Positions 24,917 through 33,887 are shown, numbered from the stretch's first letter. The stretch: DNA of 64,000 bases from Microvirga sp. VF16 (GCF_016864375.1 NZ_CP069359.1:392044-456043), one strand, 5' to 3'. Notes: a model not told the origin generated them from the letters alone. Numbers and translations are program-made.

Positions 24917-25329
24917 GCGGTCAGCAGGTCGATGATTCTCATGATCGCGACCGCATTGCTCTTGTTCTGGGTGCCTTCTGTGGAGATACCCTTGGCGCAG
25001 GTCCACACGTCGCCCTTCTTGACCGTGAACTGCTTGTCGTTCTGTATCACCGCGAGTTCCCCCTCGGTCATGTGACAGAGCATGTCGTTCATCATCATGT
25101 TGTTGTTCGTCTTGGCACCGGGTTGCAGAACGATGTCACGCAGACGGACCGTCTTGTAAGCAGGAATCGACGACTCCCGCTCGCCGAGATCAATCTGCCT
25201 GACGCCCTCTGTTAGCTCCTTGCCCTCGGTGGGGCCATAGGTTTGGGCGGCGGCGTGATCCGGCAGAATGAGCCCGGATGCTCCGAGCAACCCGATGGCA
25301 AGGGCGGACCTGCGGTCGAAGTCTGACAT
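24913..25329 (-). CDS. Exported cupin-domain protein
   Basis: 138 residues from the ATG at 25329, preceded by CAGGAGGACGCC. The N-terminus DRRSALAIGLLGASGLILPDHAAAQ is a Tat- or Sec-type export signal (an RR pair before the hydrophobic core). The single cupin barrel is seen in VLQPGAKTNNNMMMNDMLCHMTEGELAVIQNDKQFTVKKGDVWTC. The usual metal-binding His residues are mostly replaced, so it may bind ligand rather than catalyse. Function unknown. Confidence 0.82.
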   Translation of the reverse strand: MSDFDRRSALAIGLLGASGLILPDHAAAQTYGPTEGKELTEGVRQIDLGERESSIPAYKTVRLRDIVLQPGAKTNNNMMMNDMLCHMTEGELAVIQNDKQFTVKKGDVWTCAKGISTEGTQNKSNAVAIMRIIDLLTA

Positions 25330-25747
25330 GGCGTCCTCCTGAAGTTGAGGTCGCCTGCTCCGGGCCGAGGTCAATGTTCCTGCCGACCCGAGCAGGAGCG
25401 GCGTGGCCACTTAAGGTGGGCCGGGGCGCTGCCCTCTACACTCAATGACAGGGGCAACAACTCAGGGCAGCGGAAACACTCGTTCTTGTGCGCAAATTAT
25501 ACGCCTCAGATGCCGTGCCCGCAAAGGCTGGGGAAGGTTCTTTGGTGTTTCATCGGGAGCACCGGATGAAACATATATGGCTTACAGAGCATTCAGAGTA
25601 AGTCTCCCCTTCTTTCACTCCTATCGCTGTGGTCTGGTCTCACAAACCTTCTGGGACTCTCTTGCGACCGTTCCCACCCACCTGATGCTACCAGCAAAGC
25701 TTGGCATTCAGGCGCTCACCCTCCTATGGAGCGAGGCTAGGCACCTA
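25330..25747. other. Region without a supported gene
   Basis: About 420 bp between the cupin gene and the IS630 element. It contains the cupin promoter. No convincing coding frame. Confidence 0.45.
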
Positions 25748-26798
25748 AAGCGCTTTTGATCTGGGCTTGAATCCATTTGGGTGATCTGTGCGTTGATTGG
25801 GATATGGCCCGGGAGGCGAGCCATGTCCCAGCCCTATTCCGCTGATTTGCGTGAGCGCGTTCTGGTCGCCTGCGAACGCGGCGACCTTCATCAGGTCGAG
25901 ATCGCCCGCCGCTTCCAGGTTTGCCCGGCCACCGTGTCGAACTGGCGCCGCCAGGAGCGCGAGGAAGGCCGGCGTGCTGCGAAGCCGCACAGCGGCGGTG
26001 TGCCCTCGCGCCTGGATGCGGCGGCTCTGGCGGTGCTGCGTCAGCTCGTGATCGAGGACAATGACGCGCTGCTGCGCGAGTATCGCGAGCGCCTGGCTGA
26101 GCGCACCGGCGTGACGGTGTGTCTGGCGGTGATCTGCGAGGCGCTCAAGCGGCTTAAGCTGCGTCCGAAAAAAAGACCCTTCGGGCGGCCGAGCAGGATC
26201 GGCCCGAGGTTGCCGCCGAGCGCGAGGCGTATCGCCAGCAGATGAGCGCGCTTCCTGTGGAACGCTTGGTGTTCCTGGATGAAAGCGGCGTGACGACCAA
26301 GATGGCCCGCACCCATGCGCGAGCGCCGCGTGGTCAGCGCGCCTATGGGGCCATTCCCCTTGGCTCCTGGCAGCGGCTGACGGTGTTAGGAGCCCTCGCG
26401 TGTGAGGGCCTGATCGCGACGATGAGCATCGAGGCGTCGACCTCGACCTGCGTGCTGCTGGCTTATCTCGAGCAGGTGCTGGTGCCCAAACTCCGGCAGG
26501 TGAAGCCGGATGCGATCCTGGTGATGGACAACCTGCGCCCGCACCATGCCACCGAAGTCACAGAGCTTCTCGCCCGAGCCGGGATCGGGCTGTTGTACCT
26601 GCCCCGCTATTCGCCCGAGTTCAACCCGATCGAGCACGCCTGGGCCAAGATGAAAGAGCGGCTCAAGGCGAAAGCCGCACGCACTCTCGAAGCCCTGGAG
26701 GCGGAACTCAAACCAGCCCTCGACACCATCACCGCAAAAGATGCCAAAGGCTGGATCAGGCACGCCGGCTATGCCCTACACTGATCTCAAAAGCGCTT
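25748..26798 (+). mobile_element. IS630-family insertion sequence, intact
   Basis: 1051 bp between TA target duplications (25746-25747 and 26799-26800). Inverted ends AAGCGCTTTTGATC / GATCTCAAAAGCGCTT. Carries one transposase in two frames. The TA duplication is the family signature. Confidence 0.92.
25823..26784 (+). CDS. IS630-family transposase made by -1 frameshifting
   Basis: Frame A runs 25823-26245 (MSQPYSADLRERVLVACERG; HTH VEIARRFQVCPATVSNWRR). Frame B runs to 26784 and holds the catalytic core: FLDESG, VMDNLRPHH and NPIEHAW (D, D, E). A run of seven A (26168-26174, GAAAAAAAG) lies in the overlap. A -1 slip there joins frame A through KKTLRAAEQDRPEVAAEREAY to frame B as one protein of about 320 residues, the usual length. 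This is a known mode of expression in IS630 elements, so the split is not decay. Confidence 0.9.
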
Positions 26799-26819
26799 TA
26801 ATGAGTGTGTCGAGCTGCT

Positions 26820-27179
26820 TTAGGTCTTGGGCGACTCACTGCGGGGCAACAAGCCATAGTGAACAGCAAGCCAGATCGTCGGCTCCGTCGCGTCTGTCCA
26901 TTCCACCCGATGGCGTCTCCTCGCCGGGATGAGCAGGTAATCCCCTCGTTTCAGCTCTCTGGGAGTGGGTTCGCCCTCAAACAGAAGGCCAGCGGATCCA
27001 GAGAGCAACAGCACCCACTCGGACGCCTCCTGGTCGTACCAGAACCCGGGTGGGCTTGCCTGCCCTGTGGAGACAATGCGCTCGATCCTGACACCGTCCG
27101 CGGCAACAAGCTCCGTGAATTCCTCGTCCACCGTATCGCGGCGGACGTGTTCAAGAATATTTCCGGCCGCAGTCATCAT
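26820..27179 (-). CDS. Cupin-domain protein
   Basis: 119 residues. Single cupin barrel: PPGFWYDQEASEWVLLLSGSAGLLFEGE, then LKRGDYLLIPARRRHRVEWTD. Metal ligands appear as E/H in the two motifs (EASEW; RRHRVEW). No signal peptide. Such small cupins bind metals and small ligands; no reaction can be named. It lies next to the IS630 insertion, so upstream context may have been lost. Confidence 0.85.
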   Translation of the reverse strand: MMTAAGNILEHVRRDTVDEEFTELVAADGVRIERIVSTGQASPPGFWYDQEASEWVLLLSGSAGLLFEGEPTPRELKRGDYLLIPARRRHRVEWTDATEPTIWLAVHYGLLPRSESPKT

Positions 27180-27369
27180 CGCCGCTAAGTCCCTCCTTGC
27201 ACTGGCGGCGCTATACTCACTTGTCTCATTGGCGCGGTGGAACGCGTGCCGCTCACCGTCCCATCAAATCCGACGGGGAGAGCCAAGGGGCATGGTCGGA
27301 GTGCCACGTCATCTGCCGGGTGGAGAAACGAGTTACCGTCCACGCACACCTTGATCTGACAACATTGGC

Positions 27370-27756
27370 CTATCGATCGGTTTCAAACTCCTCTCCACCT
27401 TCTTCACTGCTCTCGAGAGGCTCACTCGTTTCCATGATGAAATTGTAATTGGCAGCGGAGACGTAGAGCACGTCGTTCCCGAACAGCGAGAACGTCACCG
27501 TTCCACTATTGTCGATGCTCACGGCATCCGCCTCGAGCTGGAGTGACTCCCCGGAGACAAAGTTGATGGTCCAGCCTTTAACTTCGACTGCGCCCCGAGA
27601 TCCCCGCTTAGTCGCGCCTTTCTTGGCGGCTCCTCGTTTCAAAGCACCTCTTTCCGCGCTCGTTCCTCGAGTGGCAGCTCGTTTGCCGGTGCCTTTCTTG
27701 GAAGCTCCCCGCTCCGTCGTGCGGGCTCGGCTAACCGACTTGGTGGCTCTTGCCAT
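27370..27756 (-). CDS. Protein with histone H1-like basic N-terminus and acidic C-terminus
   Basis: 128 residues from the ATG at 27756, with GAGGAGGAAGTC upstream. Residues 1-57 are Lys/Arg/Ala/Gly/Ser-rich with repeated R-G-A-x-K-K/R-G units, like bacterial H1-like tails. Residues 58-110 form a compact beta-type domain (VKGWTINFVSGESLQLEADAVSIDNSGTVTFSLFGNDVLYVSAANY). The tail is very acidic (EPLESSEEGGEE). DNA or polyanion binding by the head is likely; the role is unknown. Confidence 0.75.
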   Translation of the reverse strand: MARATKSVSRARTTERGASKKGTGKRAATRGTSAERGALKRGAAKKGATKRGSRGAVEVKGWTINFVSGESLQLEADAVSIDNSGTVTFSLFGNDVLYVSAANYNFIMETSEPLESSEEGGEEFETDR

Positions 27757-27837
27757 GACTTCCTCCTCTCAGCTGGTATCTACTCTTCGACGTAGAGGGT
27801 TATCCGACGCCGGAAAGCTCATCATCCCGGCCGATGC

Positions 27838-29220
27838 CTATCGGGGTCGCAGGCGGAACAGCGGCGCGTGATCGGGTTGGGTGGTCACCACCGCGACGGG
27901 CAAGACCGGTCGACTTGTCACCAGTTCGAGCCGGAACGAGCGCATGAGTTCGACCAGCACCAGGGTGGCCTCCGTGAGAGCGAAGTGAGCGCCAATACAC
28001 ACACGTGGCCCAACGCCAAAGGGCAGGTAGGCGAAGCGGTCTATTGCCGATGCACCGGACAGAAAGCGTTCCGGGACGAACGCGTCCGGATCATGCCAGC
28101 GCTTCCGGTGCCGATGCAGCACCCAAGGTGAGACGACGGCGAGGTCGCCCGGCTTCATCGCAATCCCAGCGACCTCGTCTGGCTGGCGGGCTGCCCGGAC
28201 GATCACGTAGGCTGGCGGGTAGAGACGCATAACTTCGTCCAGCACCGCCCGCGCGTAGGTCAGCTTGTTAAGCTGTGGCTCCGCCCCGCCGTCCGGCAGC
28301 ACTGCCGCGGCCTCCTGGGCGATCTGCTCCTGCACCTCCGGCAGGTGGGCCAGCAGATACACCGACCAGCACAGTGCCACGGCGGTCGTCTCGTGCCCGG
28401 CCAGGATCATCGTGGCGATCTGATCCCGCAGCTGGCTGGGCGAGAACCCCTCCCCGCTCTCCGGATCGCGAGCCGCCATAAGCAGGTCGAGTAGATCGCG
28501 CGGACCACTCGCATGGGTTTTGGCCGTCAGCCGCTCGGCCATGATCTGGTCGATCAGCCGGATCCAGCCACGCCGGAACCAAGCCCGCGCCAGATCGTGG
28601 GGTGTGGGAAGGCCGATCGGAACCACAAAGTCCAACAGATGTGGTCGTCCAAGCCGCTGGCCATAGCGCATGATCTGGTCCCGCAGTGCGGGGCCACGCC
28701 GTCCCATCTCGAGGGAGAACATGGTGCGGCCGGCGATCTCCAGCGCCAGGCGCTGGATCATGGAAAAGAGATCCACCCGCTCCTTCTCAGTGGCGGCGAG
28801 GCTACCGAGCATCTCAGTCGTGGCTGACCGGATATGAGGAATGAGAAGCTCCACCGACCGTGGCGTGAAGGCTGGCGCCAGGGTGCGCCGCTGATGCCGC
28901 CAGGCAGGTCCTTCGCTGGTGAACAGCCCCTCCCCGAGCAGCGGCTTGAGGATCCGGAGGGTGGCGCGGGTTCGGCCATAGGTCTCCGGGTGATCGACCA
29001 GAACATGCCGGATCGCCTCGGGGGCATTGAATAAAACCGAGGAGCGGCCGAAGAAGCGGCGGACGACAACCTCCTCCTCATAGGCCCGCTGCGACCAGAC
29101 CCGCAGGTTGTTGGTGCGCATCAGCGAGGCGAGCTGACGCGGCGAGAGGTTCTCCGGGGCGGGATCCGGATGCGGCGGGACGAAGGTCCGAATGCCCTCA
29201 GGCGCGACAGAGGTCTCCAT
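27838..29220 (-). CDS. Cytochrome P450
   Basis: 460 residues, complete. Haem loop FGVGPRVCIG with the Cys ligand at 408; I-helix AGHETT at 274-279; ExxR pair at Glu329 and Arg332 (DEVMRLYPP); C-helix WRHQRR near 107. The overall pattern, with PERFL near 384, is closest to CYP102/CYP4-like soluble bacterial enzymes with fatty-acid or terpenoid substrates. No ferredoxin or reductase gene is adjacent, so electrons must come from elsewhere. Single-gene transcript. Substrate not predictable from sequence. Confidence 0.95.
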   Translation of the reverse strand: METSVAPEGIRTFVPPHPDPAPENLSPRQLASLMRTNNLRVWSQRAYEEEVVVRRFFGRSSVLFNAPEAIRHVLVDHPETYGRTRATLRILKPLLGEGLFTSEGPAWRHQRRTLAPAFTPRSVELLIPHIRSATTEMLGSLAATEKERVDLFSMIQRLALEIAGRTMFSLEMGRRGPALRDQIMRYGQRLGRPHLLDFVVPIGLPTPHDLARAWFRRGWIRLIDQIMAERLTAKTHASGPRDLLDLLMAARDPESGEGFSPSQLRDQIATMILAGHETTAVALCWSVYLLAHLPEVQEQIAQEAAAVLPDGGAEPQLNKLTYARAVLDEVMRLYPPAYVIVRAARQPDEVAGIAMKPGDLAVVSPWVLHRHRKRWHDPDAFVPERFLSGASAIDRFAYLPFGVGPRVCIGAHFALTEATLVLVELMRSFRLELVTSRPVLPVAVVTTQPDHAPLFRLRPR

Positions 29221-29640
29221 TGGCTATGTTTAGCACGTTCAGTCCCCAAGGCAGAGATGCAGCGCGAGCACCAAGGATAGACGGCTCAATCCACTCGGCC
29301 ACACGGGCTCAAACCTTTCGCCTCGTAGGATTGGAAGGTAGTGCAGATTAGACGAAGCATCATCCGGAAGGACTGGGCGCCGCGAAACGACGTTAGGAAC
29401 AGGGAATAGATGCAGCAGCTTGGATGAGGGCTGATCGGGAGTTTCGAGACTGATCCTTTGCGACCAGCCACGCTCGCTGAGAGAATTGGGAATCACCCGA
29501 ACAGGAATTGAGTGCTCAATCCTTCGGGGCGGTGTTCAGAAAGGGGGATTTTCCGCCTTTTGGCGCGAGCCAGTTGGTACCAGCTTGGTTCCGACTCAGA
29601 TCGGCAACTCGCGAGAATGCCAGAAATGGCCTTGGGCCTA
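29221..29640. other. Region without a supported gene
   Basis: About 420 bp between the P450 start and the tRNA fragments. No open frame here has a ribosome site or recognisable product. Confidence 0.45.
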
Positions 29641-29702
29641 TGGTAGCGGAGGAGGGATTTGAACCCCCGACACCCCGACACAAGGATTATGATTCCTCTG
29701 CT
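29641..29702 (-). tRNA. 3' portion of an elongator tRNA-Met(CAT), not intact
   Basis: Read on the minus strand: anticodon arm GAGGA-ATCATAA-TCCTT (anticodon CAT), T-arm GGGGG-TTCAAAT-CCCTC and a 3' end CTCCGCTACCA. The acceptor 5' strand and D-arm are missing, and the sequence before the T-arm holds a GTGTCGGGG duplication. Typical of an attachment-site remnant left by an integrase. Confidence 0.6.
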
Positions 29703-29727
29703 CTGACGTTTTTGGGCCGCTTCACTG

Positions 29728-29746
29728 GTGCGCACGTGGTGCGCAC
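29728..29746. repeat. 19-bp near-palindrome shared with 55688-55706
   Basis: GTGCGCACGTGGTGCGCAC. Its exact reverse complement lies at 55688-55706. In both places it follows a tRNA-Lys 3' fragment, so the two blocks are inverted copies of one integration-site structure. Confidence 0.75.
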
Positions 29747-29794
29747 GGGAAGGAACAGTTCAAAGGGCTGATGCCGGTAACCCTTTGATGCTGT

Positions 29795-29843
29795 TGGTGA
29801 GCGCGCTGGGACTCGAACCCAGGACCCTCTGATTAAAAGTCAG
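29795..29843 (-). tRNA. 3' portion of tRNA-Lys(TTT), attachment-site remnant
   Basis: A 49-bp stretch identical, in inverted orientation, to 54407-54455. Minus strand: anticodon arm CTGAC-TTTTAAT-CAG, T-loop GGTTCGAGTCC and 3' GCGCTCACCA. No D-arm or acceptor 5' strand lies upstream, where the C39-like gene ends instead. Not a functional tRNA gene. Confidence 0.7.
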
Positions 29844-30594
29844 CGGCTCCTTCTACTGATGAATTCCTGACCAACGCTTGCGACGCCAAGGCATCGGCGT
29901 TCTCCAGCACTGCTTTCTCAATCCAACAAGAGTTAGGCAGTCGGAAGAAGCCCCGAATGGAGCCTGCCGTCGGCCCATCCGTTCCGTTGGTTGTGATTTG
30001 CCTGTCAGAACCTCTGGAGCTGAGATTGAGGCGAACGGTGATGTCGTCCCGGCCCGGGAAGTTGCTGTCGTAGATATAGAGTGTCAACTGGTCTCCGTCG
30101 CAGTCATAGCCCCAGACCAGCACGACATGGTTCTTGAACACGTCCCAGGGAATCCACCGGCGCGCGGTAACAAGGCCAATTGGGCATAGTCGGCCAGCAT
30201 CGATCTCCTGCATGATGGCGGAAGACTCGGTGATCGTCACCTGGGCCAGGCTCCTGCCCCACAACCCCGTCGCGTCGTTTGGCTGCCAGATAGACGTGAT
30301 CCAGCGTGTAATCATTGAAGCTCCCTTAACACTCTCGATCTGGCGTCGGAGCAGATGCTGGGCCAAGGCAAGCGGGATCTGAGTTGGATCCTGGGCGCAC
30401 AGCTGCGGCTGACCGGCTTCGACGATGTCACGGGTCAGGAACGTCAAGCCGCCACACAAGCCCCACCGGGTTGCGTCAAGACTAAGCGCTGGCAGGGCAG
30501 CTACGCGGATCGCCAGCTTCAACCCCGCTGGCCACGGGCCATTGCGAAAGAGCGGAGCGTGCGTGGACGGCAGAAATCCAGGAACAGACGGCAT
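29833..30594 (-). CDS. C39-like cysteine peptidase-fold protein
   Basis: About 253 residues from the ATG at 30594, with AAAGGCAG upstream; the frame is open further to 30738. The papain-like triad pattern is visible: WGLCGGL (Cys nucleophile), NHVVLVWGYD (His) and YDSNFPG (Asp/Asn). The C39-like/BtrH-like family includes bacteriocin leader peptidases and other Cys hydrolases. No transporter is fused or adjacent. The last residues are encoded inside the tRNA-Lys fragment, so the natural C-terminus was probably altered when DNA joined there. Function uncertain. Confidence 0.65.
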   Translation of the reverse strand: MPSVPGFLPSTHAPLFRNGPWPAGLKLAIRVAALPALSLDATRWGLCGGLTFLTRDIVEAGQPQLCAQDPTQIPLALAQHLLRRQIESVKGASMITRWITSIWQPNDATGLWGRSLAQVTITESSAIMQEIDAGRLCPIGLVTARRWIPWDVFKNHVVLVWGYDCDGDQLTLYIYDSNFPGRDDITVRLNLSSRGSDRQITTNGTDGPTAGSIRGFFRLPNSCWIEKAVLENADALASQALVRNSSVEGAADF

Positions 30595-30783
30595 GCTTCT
30601 GCCTTTGGAACGGTTCGCTACGGGATCGAAGTTTAGCGCAGGATCAACCGAACAGGAGATTCCGATGGAATCGTTCGGACCAACAAGCATCACGGCGTTT
30701 TGGATCAGGCTGGCTCCCCTACCCCGTTGGCATCCCACATTGGAAGGCAGCGTAGGCTTTGGAGGGCCTTGCTCCGCCCCCTC

Positions 30784-31023
30784 CTAATCGAGCCACGGCT
30801 GCAGGAGCGGCTTAGCGAGAGCGAGCTGCCGCATGATGCCCTGGTGCGGGACACCGCGCTGTTGCAGGAATTCCTGAATCTGCTGCTTGGCATCATCCCA
30901 GGACAGTCCGTGCCGATAGCATCATTCGAGGTACTTGAGCGTGCGTTCGCGATTCAATTCAGGGACAGCGAGCGGGGCTTGCTCGTCCATGAAACACCGG
31001 GCAACGAGATTTTCGCACGCCAT
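30784..31023 (-). pseudogene. Small conserved-type gene with an in-frame TGA
   Basis: From the ATG at 31023 (AAGG upstream) the frame reads MACENLVARCFMDEQAPLAVPELNRERTLKYLE, a TGA at 30922-30924, and then continues in the same frame CYRHGLSWDDAKQQIQEFLQQRG to a TAG at 30784. Both halves look like parts of one ~80-residue protein. The stop most likely arose by a point mutation of a Glu/Gly-type codon. No selenocysteine system evidence is present. The first 33 residues might still be made. Confidence 0.6.
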
Positions 31024-31070
31024 GATCGGAGCCTTCTCAGCCGATCGAACAAGGTACAAGCCAGGACGAC

Positions 31071-32078
31071 TCAGAATTCGAGGCAGATCTTGCCGAAGTG
31101 GGCTCCCGACTCCTCGTACCGGAAGGCATCGGCAATCTCGACCAGCCCAAAGCTGCGGTCGATCACCGGCCGCAGACCTGTGGCCTCAAGGGCGTACACG
31201 AAGACCATCTGCTGGCTTCGGCTGCCGACAATCAGCCCCTGAAGCCGGGCCTGCTTCGCCATCAGGGCACCGGTTGGCACCTCGCCGGCCCGGCCGGTTA
31301 GCACGCCAATCAGCGCGATGTGCCCGCCAACCCGCACTGCTGCGATCGACTGTGCCAGCGTACCCGGCCCACCAACCTCGATCACATGGTCGATACCGCG
31401 TCCGCCGGTCCAGTCGCGTGCACGGATGCCCCAATCCTCGTGTTGGCGATAGTTGATCGTGTGATCGGCGCCCAGAGCCCGAACCCGCTCCAGCTTCTGG
31501 TCGGAGGACGAGGTGGCGATGACGGTCGCTCCCATCGCCTTCGCGATCTGAAGGGCGAAGATCGAGACACCGCCCGTGCCGAGCACCAGCACGACATCGC
31601 CTGCCTTGAGCCCGCCGTTGACCACCAGGGCACGCCAAGCGGTCAGCCCGGCGGTTGTGAGAGTGGCCGCCTCGGCGTGGCTGAAGCCTTTGGGTGCCTG
31701 GGTGAACCAGGTCGCCGGTCGCACCACCACCTGTCGTGCATAGCCGTCGACCCCGTCACCCGGCGTGGTCGAGAAATCGGAAACGGTTGGCGGACCCTCG
31801 TGCCAGCCCGGGAAGAAGCAGGAGACGACATGATCGCCAACGCTGTAGTCGGTCACGCCCTCCCCCACCGCCTCGACCACGCCCGCTCCATCCGACATCG
31901 GGATCCGGCCGTCCGCGGTTGGCATTCGTCCGCTCACGACGCCGTAGTCATGGTAGTTGAGCGAGCTCGCGTGAACCCTGACCCGGATCTCGCCAGGGCC
32001 GGGGGTGCCAGGATCGGGCATCTCGGTCAACTTGAGCCGCTCGAGTCCGCCGGGTGAGCGCAGTGTGATCCCTTTCAC
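31071..32078 (-). CDS. NAD(P)-dependent zinc-type alcohol dehydrogenase family protein (MDR)
   Basis: 335 residues from a GTG at 32078, preceded by GGAGGGGAAC; an upstream in-frame ATG at 32159 lacks a site. Medium-chain reductase pattern: GEIRVRVHASSLNYHDYGVVSG, then the Rossmann motif VLVLGTGGVSIFALQIAKAMGATVIATSSSDQKL. It lacks the Cys residues of the structural zinc lobe, so it is a quinone-oxidoreductase-like member rather than a classical zinc enzyme. Substrate unknown. Single-gene transcript next to the small pseudogene. Confidence 0.9.
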   Translation of the reverse strand: MKGITLRSPGGLERLKLTEMPDPGTPGPGEIRVRVHASSLNYHDYGVVSGRMPTADGRIPMSDGAGVVEAVGEGVTDYSVGDHVVSCFFPGWHEGPPTVSDFSTTPGDGVDGYARQVVVRPATWFTQAPKGFSHAEAATLTTAGLTAWRALVVNGGLKAGDVVLVLGTGGVSIFALQIAKAMGATVIATSSSDQKLERVRALGADHTINYRQHEDWGIRARDWTGGRGIDHVIEVGGPGTLAQSIAAVRVGGHIALIGVLTGRAGEVPTGALMAKQARLQGLIVGSRSQQMVFVYALEATGLRPVIDRSFGLVEIADAFRYEESGAHFGKICLEF

Positions 32079-32233
32079 CGTTCCCCTCCGACCTTCCTGA
32101 TGGGTTTCGGGGCATTGTGACCAACGCGTCAGAGCATGTCTGCTTGCAGGCCTCAGCACGATATCGGCATAACTGTCCGAATGCCGGTTCGATCCATTGG
32201 GCAGGCACGCAAGATCGCCTGCCGTGGTGGGCT

Positions 32234-33394
32234 CTACACGATGCCCCAGGCGCGGTAGCGGGTGCGGCCGGTGAGTTCGCGTGGCAAGGCGCCGCCGAGC
32301 TGGGCCAGCATCAGGTCAACGGCCTTGGGCGTGACCTTCAGCAGTTTGGCCGCGAGCGGCACCGTCACCAGCGGGCGGGAGAGAAACAGCTCGACCAATC
32401 CCGGGAGCTTCGAGTTGCTGCGGCACTCCTTGGTCACCCGGCTCATCAGCTCGCGGGCGAGGATGAGCCGGTCGAGATCCTTGTGGGCGAGGCTCAGCGC
32501 CTCCTCGAGCACCTGGCAGAAGCCCTCCAGCTTCTCTTTGGCCCCTTCCCGCCCCTGCGGCCGGAACTTGGACTGCTTGAACCCGGCCGCGAGCGGCAGC
32601 AGATGGTGCGTCAGCCCGCGGGCGCGCAGGATGGATGCGGCCATGATCAGGCCGAGCCAGGGCAGGCGGGTGTAGAGGTTGAGATCCAACCAAGCCTGCC
32701 ACGCCACTGCGGCTGCGGCGATGGCTGGCCAGGAGCTGGTGCGCTTGACCACATCAAGCCACAGGTCCTCGGCCTCCGCCTCATCCTGGTCCGGATCGTA
32801 GACCAGGTGCGAGCGGCTCTTGCGCAGCGGGGTCTCGCCGGCGAGCACCTGGTTGGTGCGATCGAGCAAAGCATCGATCTCGGCAAAGTGCGCCTTCCAC
32901 GGATCGGCATCGTTGGCAAAGAGCGGATACGCCTCCTCATCGTCCGGGTTCGGCTTCTTGCCCTTCGAGCGGACGCTGGTGTCCTCGGCCACACCGCCGA
33001 TCCCTCTCAAGGCGGCGAGGCCGTCAATGGAGACCGGCCACGGCGCCTTCCTGGCCGTGGCGGTGCGCCGGGCGCGCAGGGCGGCAGCGGCTCGAGTGAG
33101 TTCGTGGGTGGGGTGGCGCACGTCCATGCCGGCATCGTGCAGGACGAGGTCCCCGACATCGACGAGATGGCCATCGAGCAGCAGAGCCCGCACCGCCTCG
33201 GTCATGTCGCAGCGGGACTGCCAGCCAGAGGCCAGACCGGAGGCCTCCAGGCGAGCGTCAAACCTGAGGATGCTGATCGTGATCGGCTCCAGCCACCCAG
33301 CGATGATCTCCCACGGCAGCTCCGGCAAATCGTAAGTGCGGGGCGCCAGGAACGGCTCGTCGTAAAAGTCCCCTCCCCTGCTCTCGAAAGCCAC
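32234..33394 (-). CDS. RHE_PE00001-family protein (DUF1612 with C-terminal HTH), copy 1
   Basis: 386 residues. The family signature is clear: VDVGDLVLHDAGMDVRHPTHELTRAAAALRARR near residue 80-120, a central helical domain, then SNSKLPGLVELFLSRPLVTVPLAAKLLKVTPKAVDLMLAQL and a final ELTGRTRYRAWGIV. The C-terminal part is a winged-helix DNA-binding unit. In rhizobia the family is typically found on plasmids close to repABC; its role is unknown. Copy 2 at 41191-42348 is about 85-90% similar by eye and inverted. Here it occupies the place downstream of repB where repC would be expected. Confidence 0.88.
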   Translation of the reverse strand: MAFESRGGDFYDEPFLAPRTYDLPELPWEIIAGWLEPITISILRFDARLEASGLASGWQSRCDMTEAVRALLLDGHLVDVGDLVLHDAGMDVRHPTHELTRAAAALRARRTATARKAPWPVSIDGLAALRGIGGVAEDTSVRSKGKKPNPDDEEAYPLFANDADPWKAHFAEIDALLDRTNQVLAGETPLRKSRSHLVYDPDQDEAEAEDLWLDVVKRTSSWPAIAAAAVAWQAWLDLNLYTRLPWLGLIMAASILRARGLTHHLLPLAAGFKQSKFRPQGREGAKEKLEGFCQVLEEALSLAHKDLDRLILARELMSRVTKECRSNSKLPGLVELFLSRPLVTVPLAAKLLKVTPKAVDLMLAQLGGALPRELTGRTRYRAWGIV

Positions 33395-33640
33395 GCTTGC
33401 ATCCTCAAGCTAAGTGATTGATCACAGAAGCTATAGCTGAGCAGGAAGAAGCGAAGCAAGGCATTGCTACGACGAAGGGTGAGACATTCCAGCACTCTGC
33501 AAAGCGCCATCTGCAGAGGTTGAGATTGGTGCCGCTGGGGAGCCGGTCTGGAACTGCCTTAACGAGCACCGAAGGCGCTGAATGGCTGCAGAAGCCTTTA
33601 TTTTAAGCCATTTTGACACGCTTGTGAGAAGTCCTTCCTT
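33395..33640. repeat. Upstream region of copy 1, inverted duplicate of 40930-41190
   Basis: Reading away from the start codon, this segment and the one upstream of copy 2 share AGCTAAGTxxTTGATC, AGGAAGAAGCGAAGCAAGGC and a later TTTxTTAAGCCATTTT at matching distances. The duplication therefore includes promoter DNA. No gene is seen in it. Confidence 0.75.
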
Positions 33641-33650
33641 CCCCGATGGG

Positions 33651-33887
33651 TTAACAAAATGACTCGAGAAACGTTTTCAAACGATCCTTTTCACCCGTCT
33701 TCTGACTTTGTACAAAAGCCCGTTTTTCGATAGCAGGCCCTCCAAGTTCGGTACCCTCCCCTGCTGCCGTCTTGGTCGGTATCCCACGAGCCCACTTTCT
33801 GATTGCTCCAATCTGTCTAGGAGTGTGGTCGATAATTGCTTGTTCACGAGTGAGAGCAGTCGAACGCAACTGCCCGCCGGCGCGCAT
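33651..33887 (-). CDS. Possible small protein downstream of repB
   Basis: 78-residue frame starting four bases after the repB stop codon (MRAGGQLRSTALTREQAIIDHT). It sits where repC begins in repABC operons but has no similarity to RepC that I can see. It lacks a ribosome site of its own and may be translated by coupling, or may be noise. Confidence 0.3.
   Translation of the reverse strand: MRAGGQLRSTALTREQAIIDHTPRQIGAIRKWARGIPTKTAAGEGTELGGPAIEKRAFVQSQKTGEKDRLKTFLESFC

Noticed and set aside
30922..30924. In-frame TGA read as selenocysteine
   Set aside because: No SECIS-like structure or selenoprotein family is evident; a nonsense mutation is simpler.
30700..31242. 180-residue plus-strand frame
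   Set aside because: Opposite the small pseudogene and the start of the dehydrogenase; no start signal.
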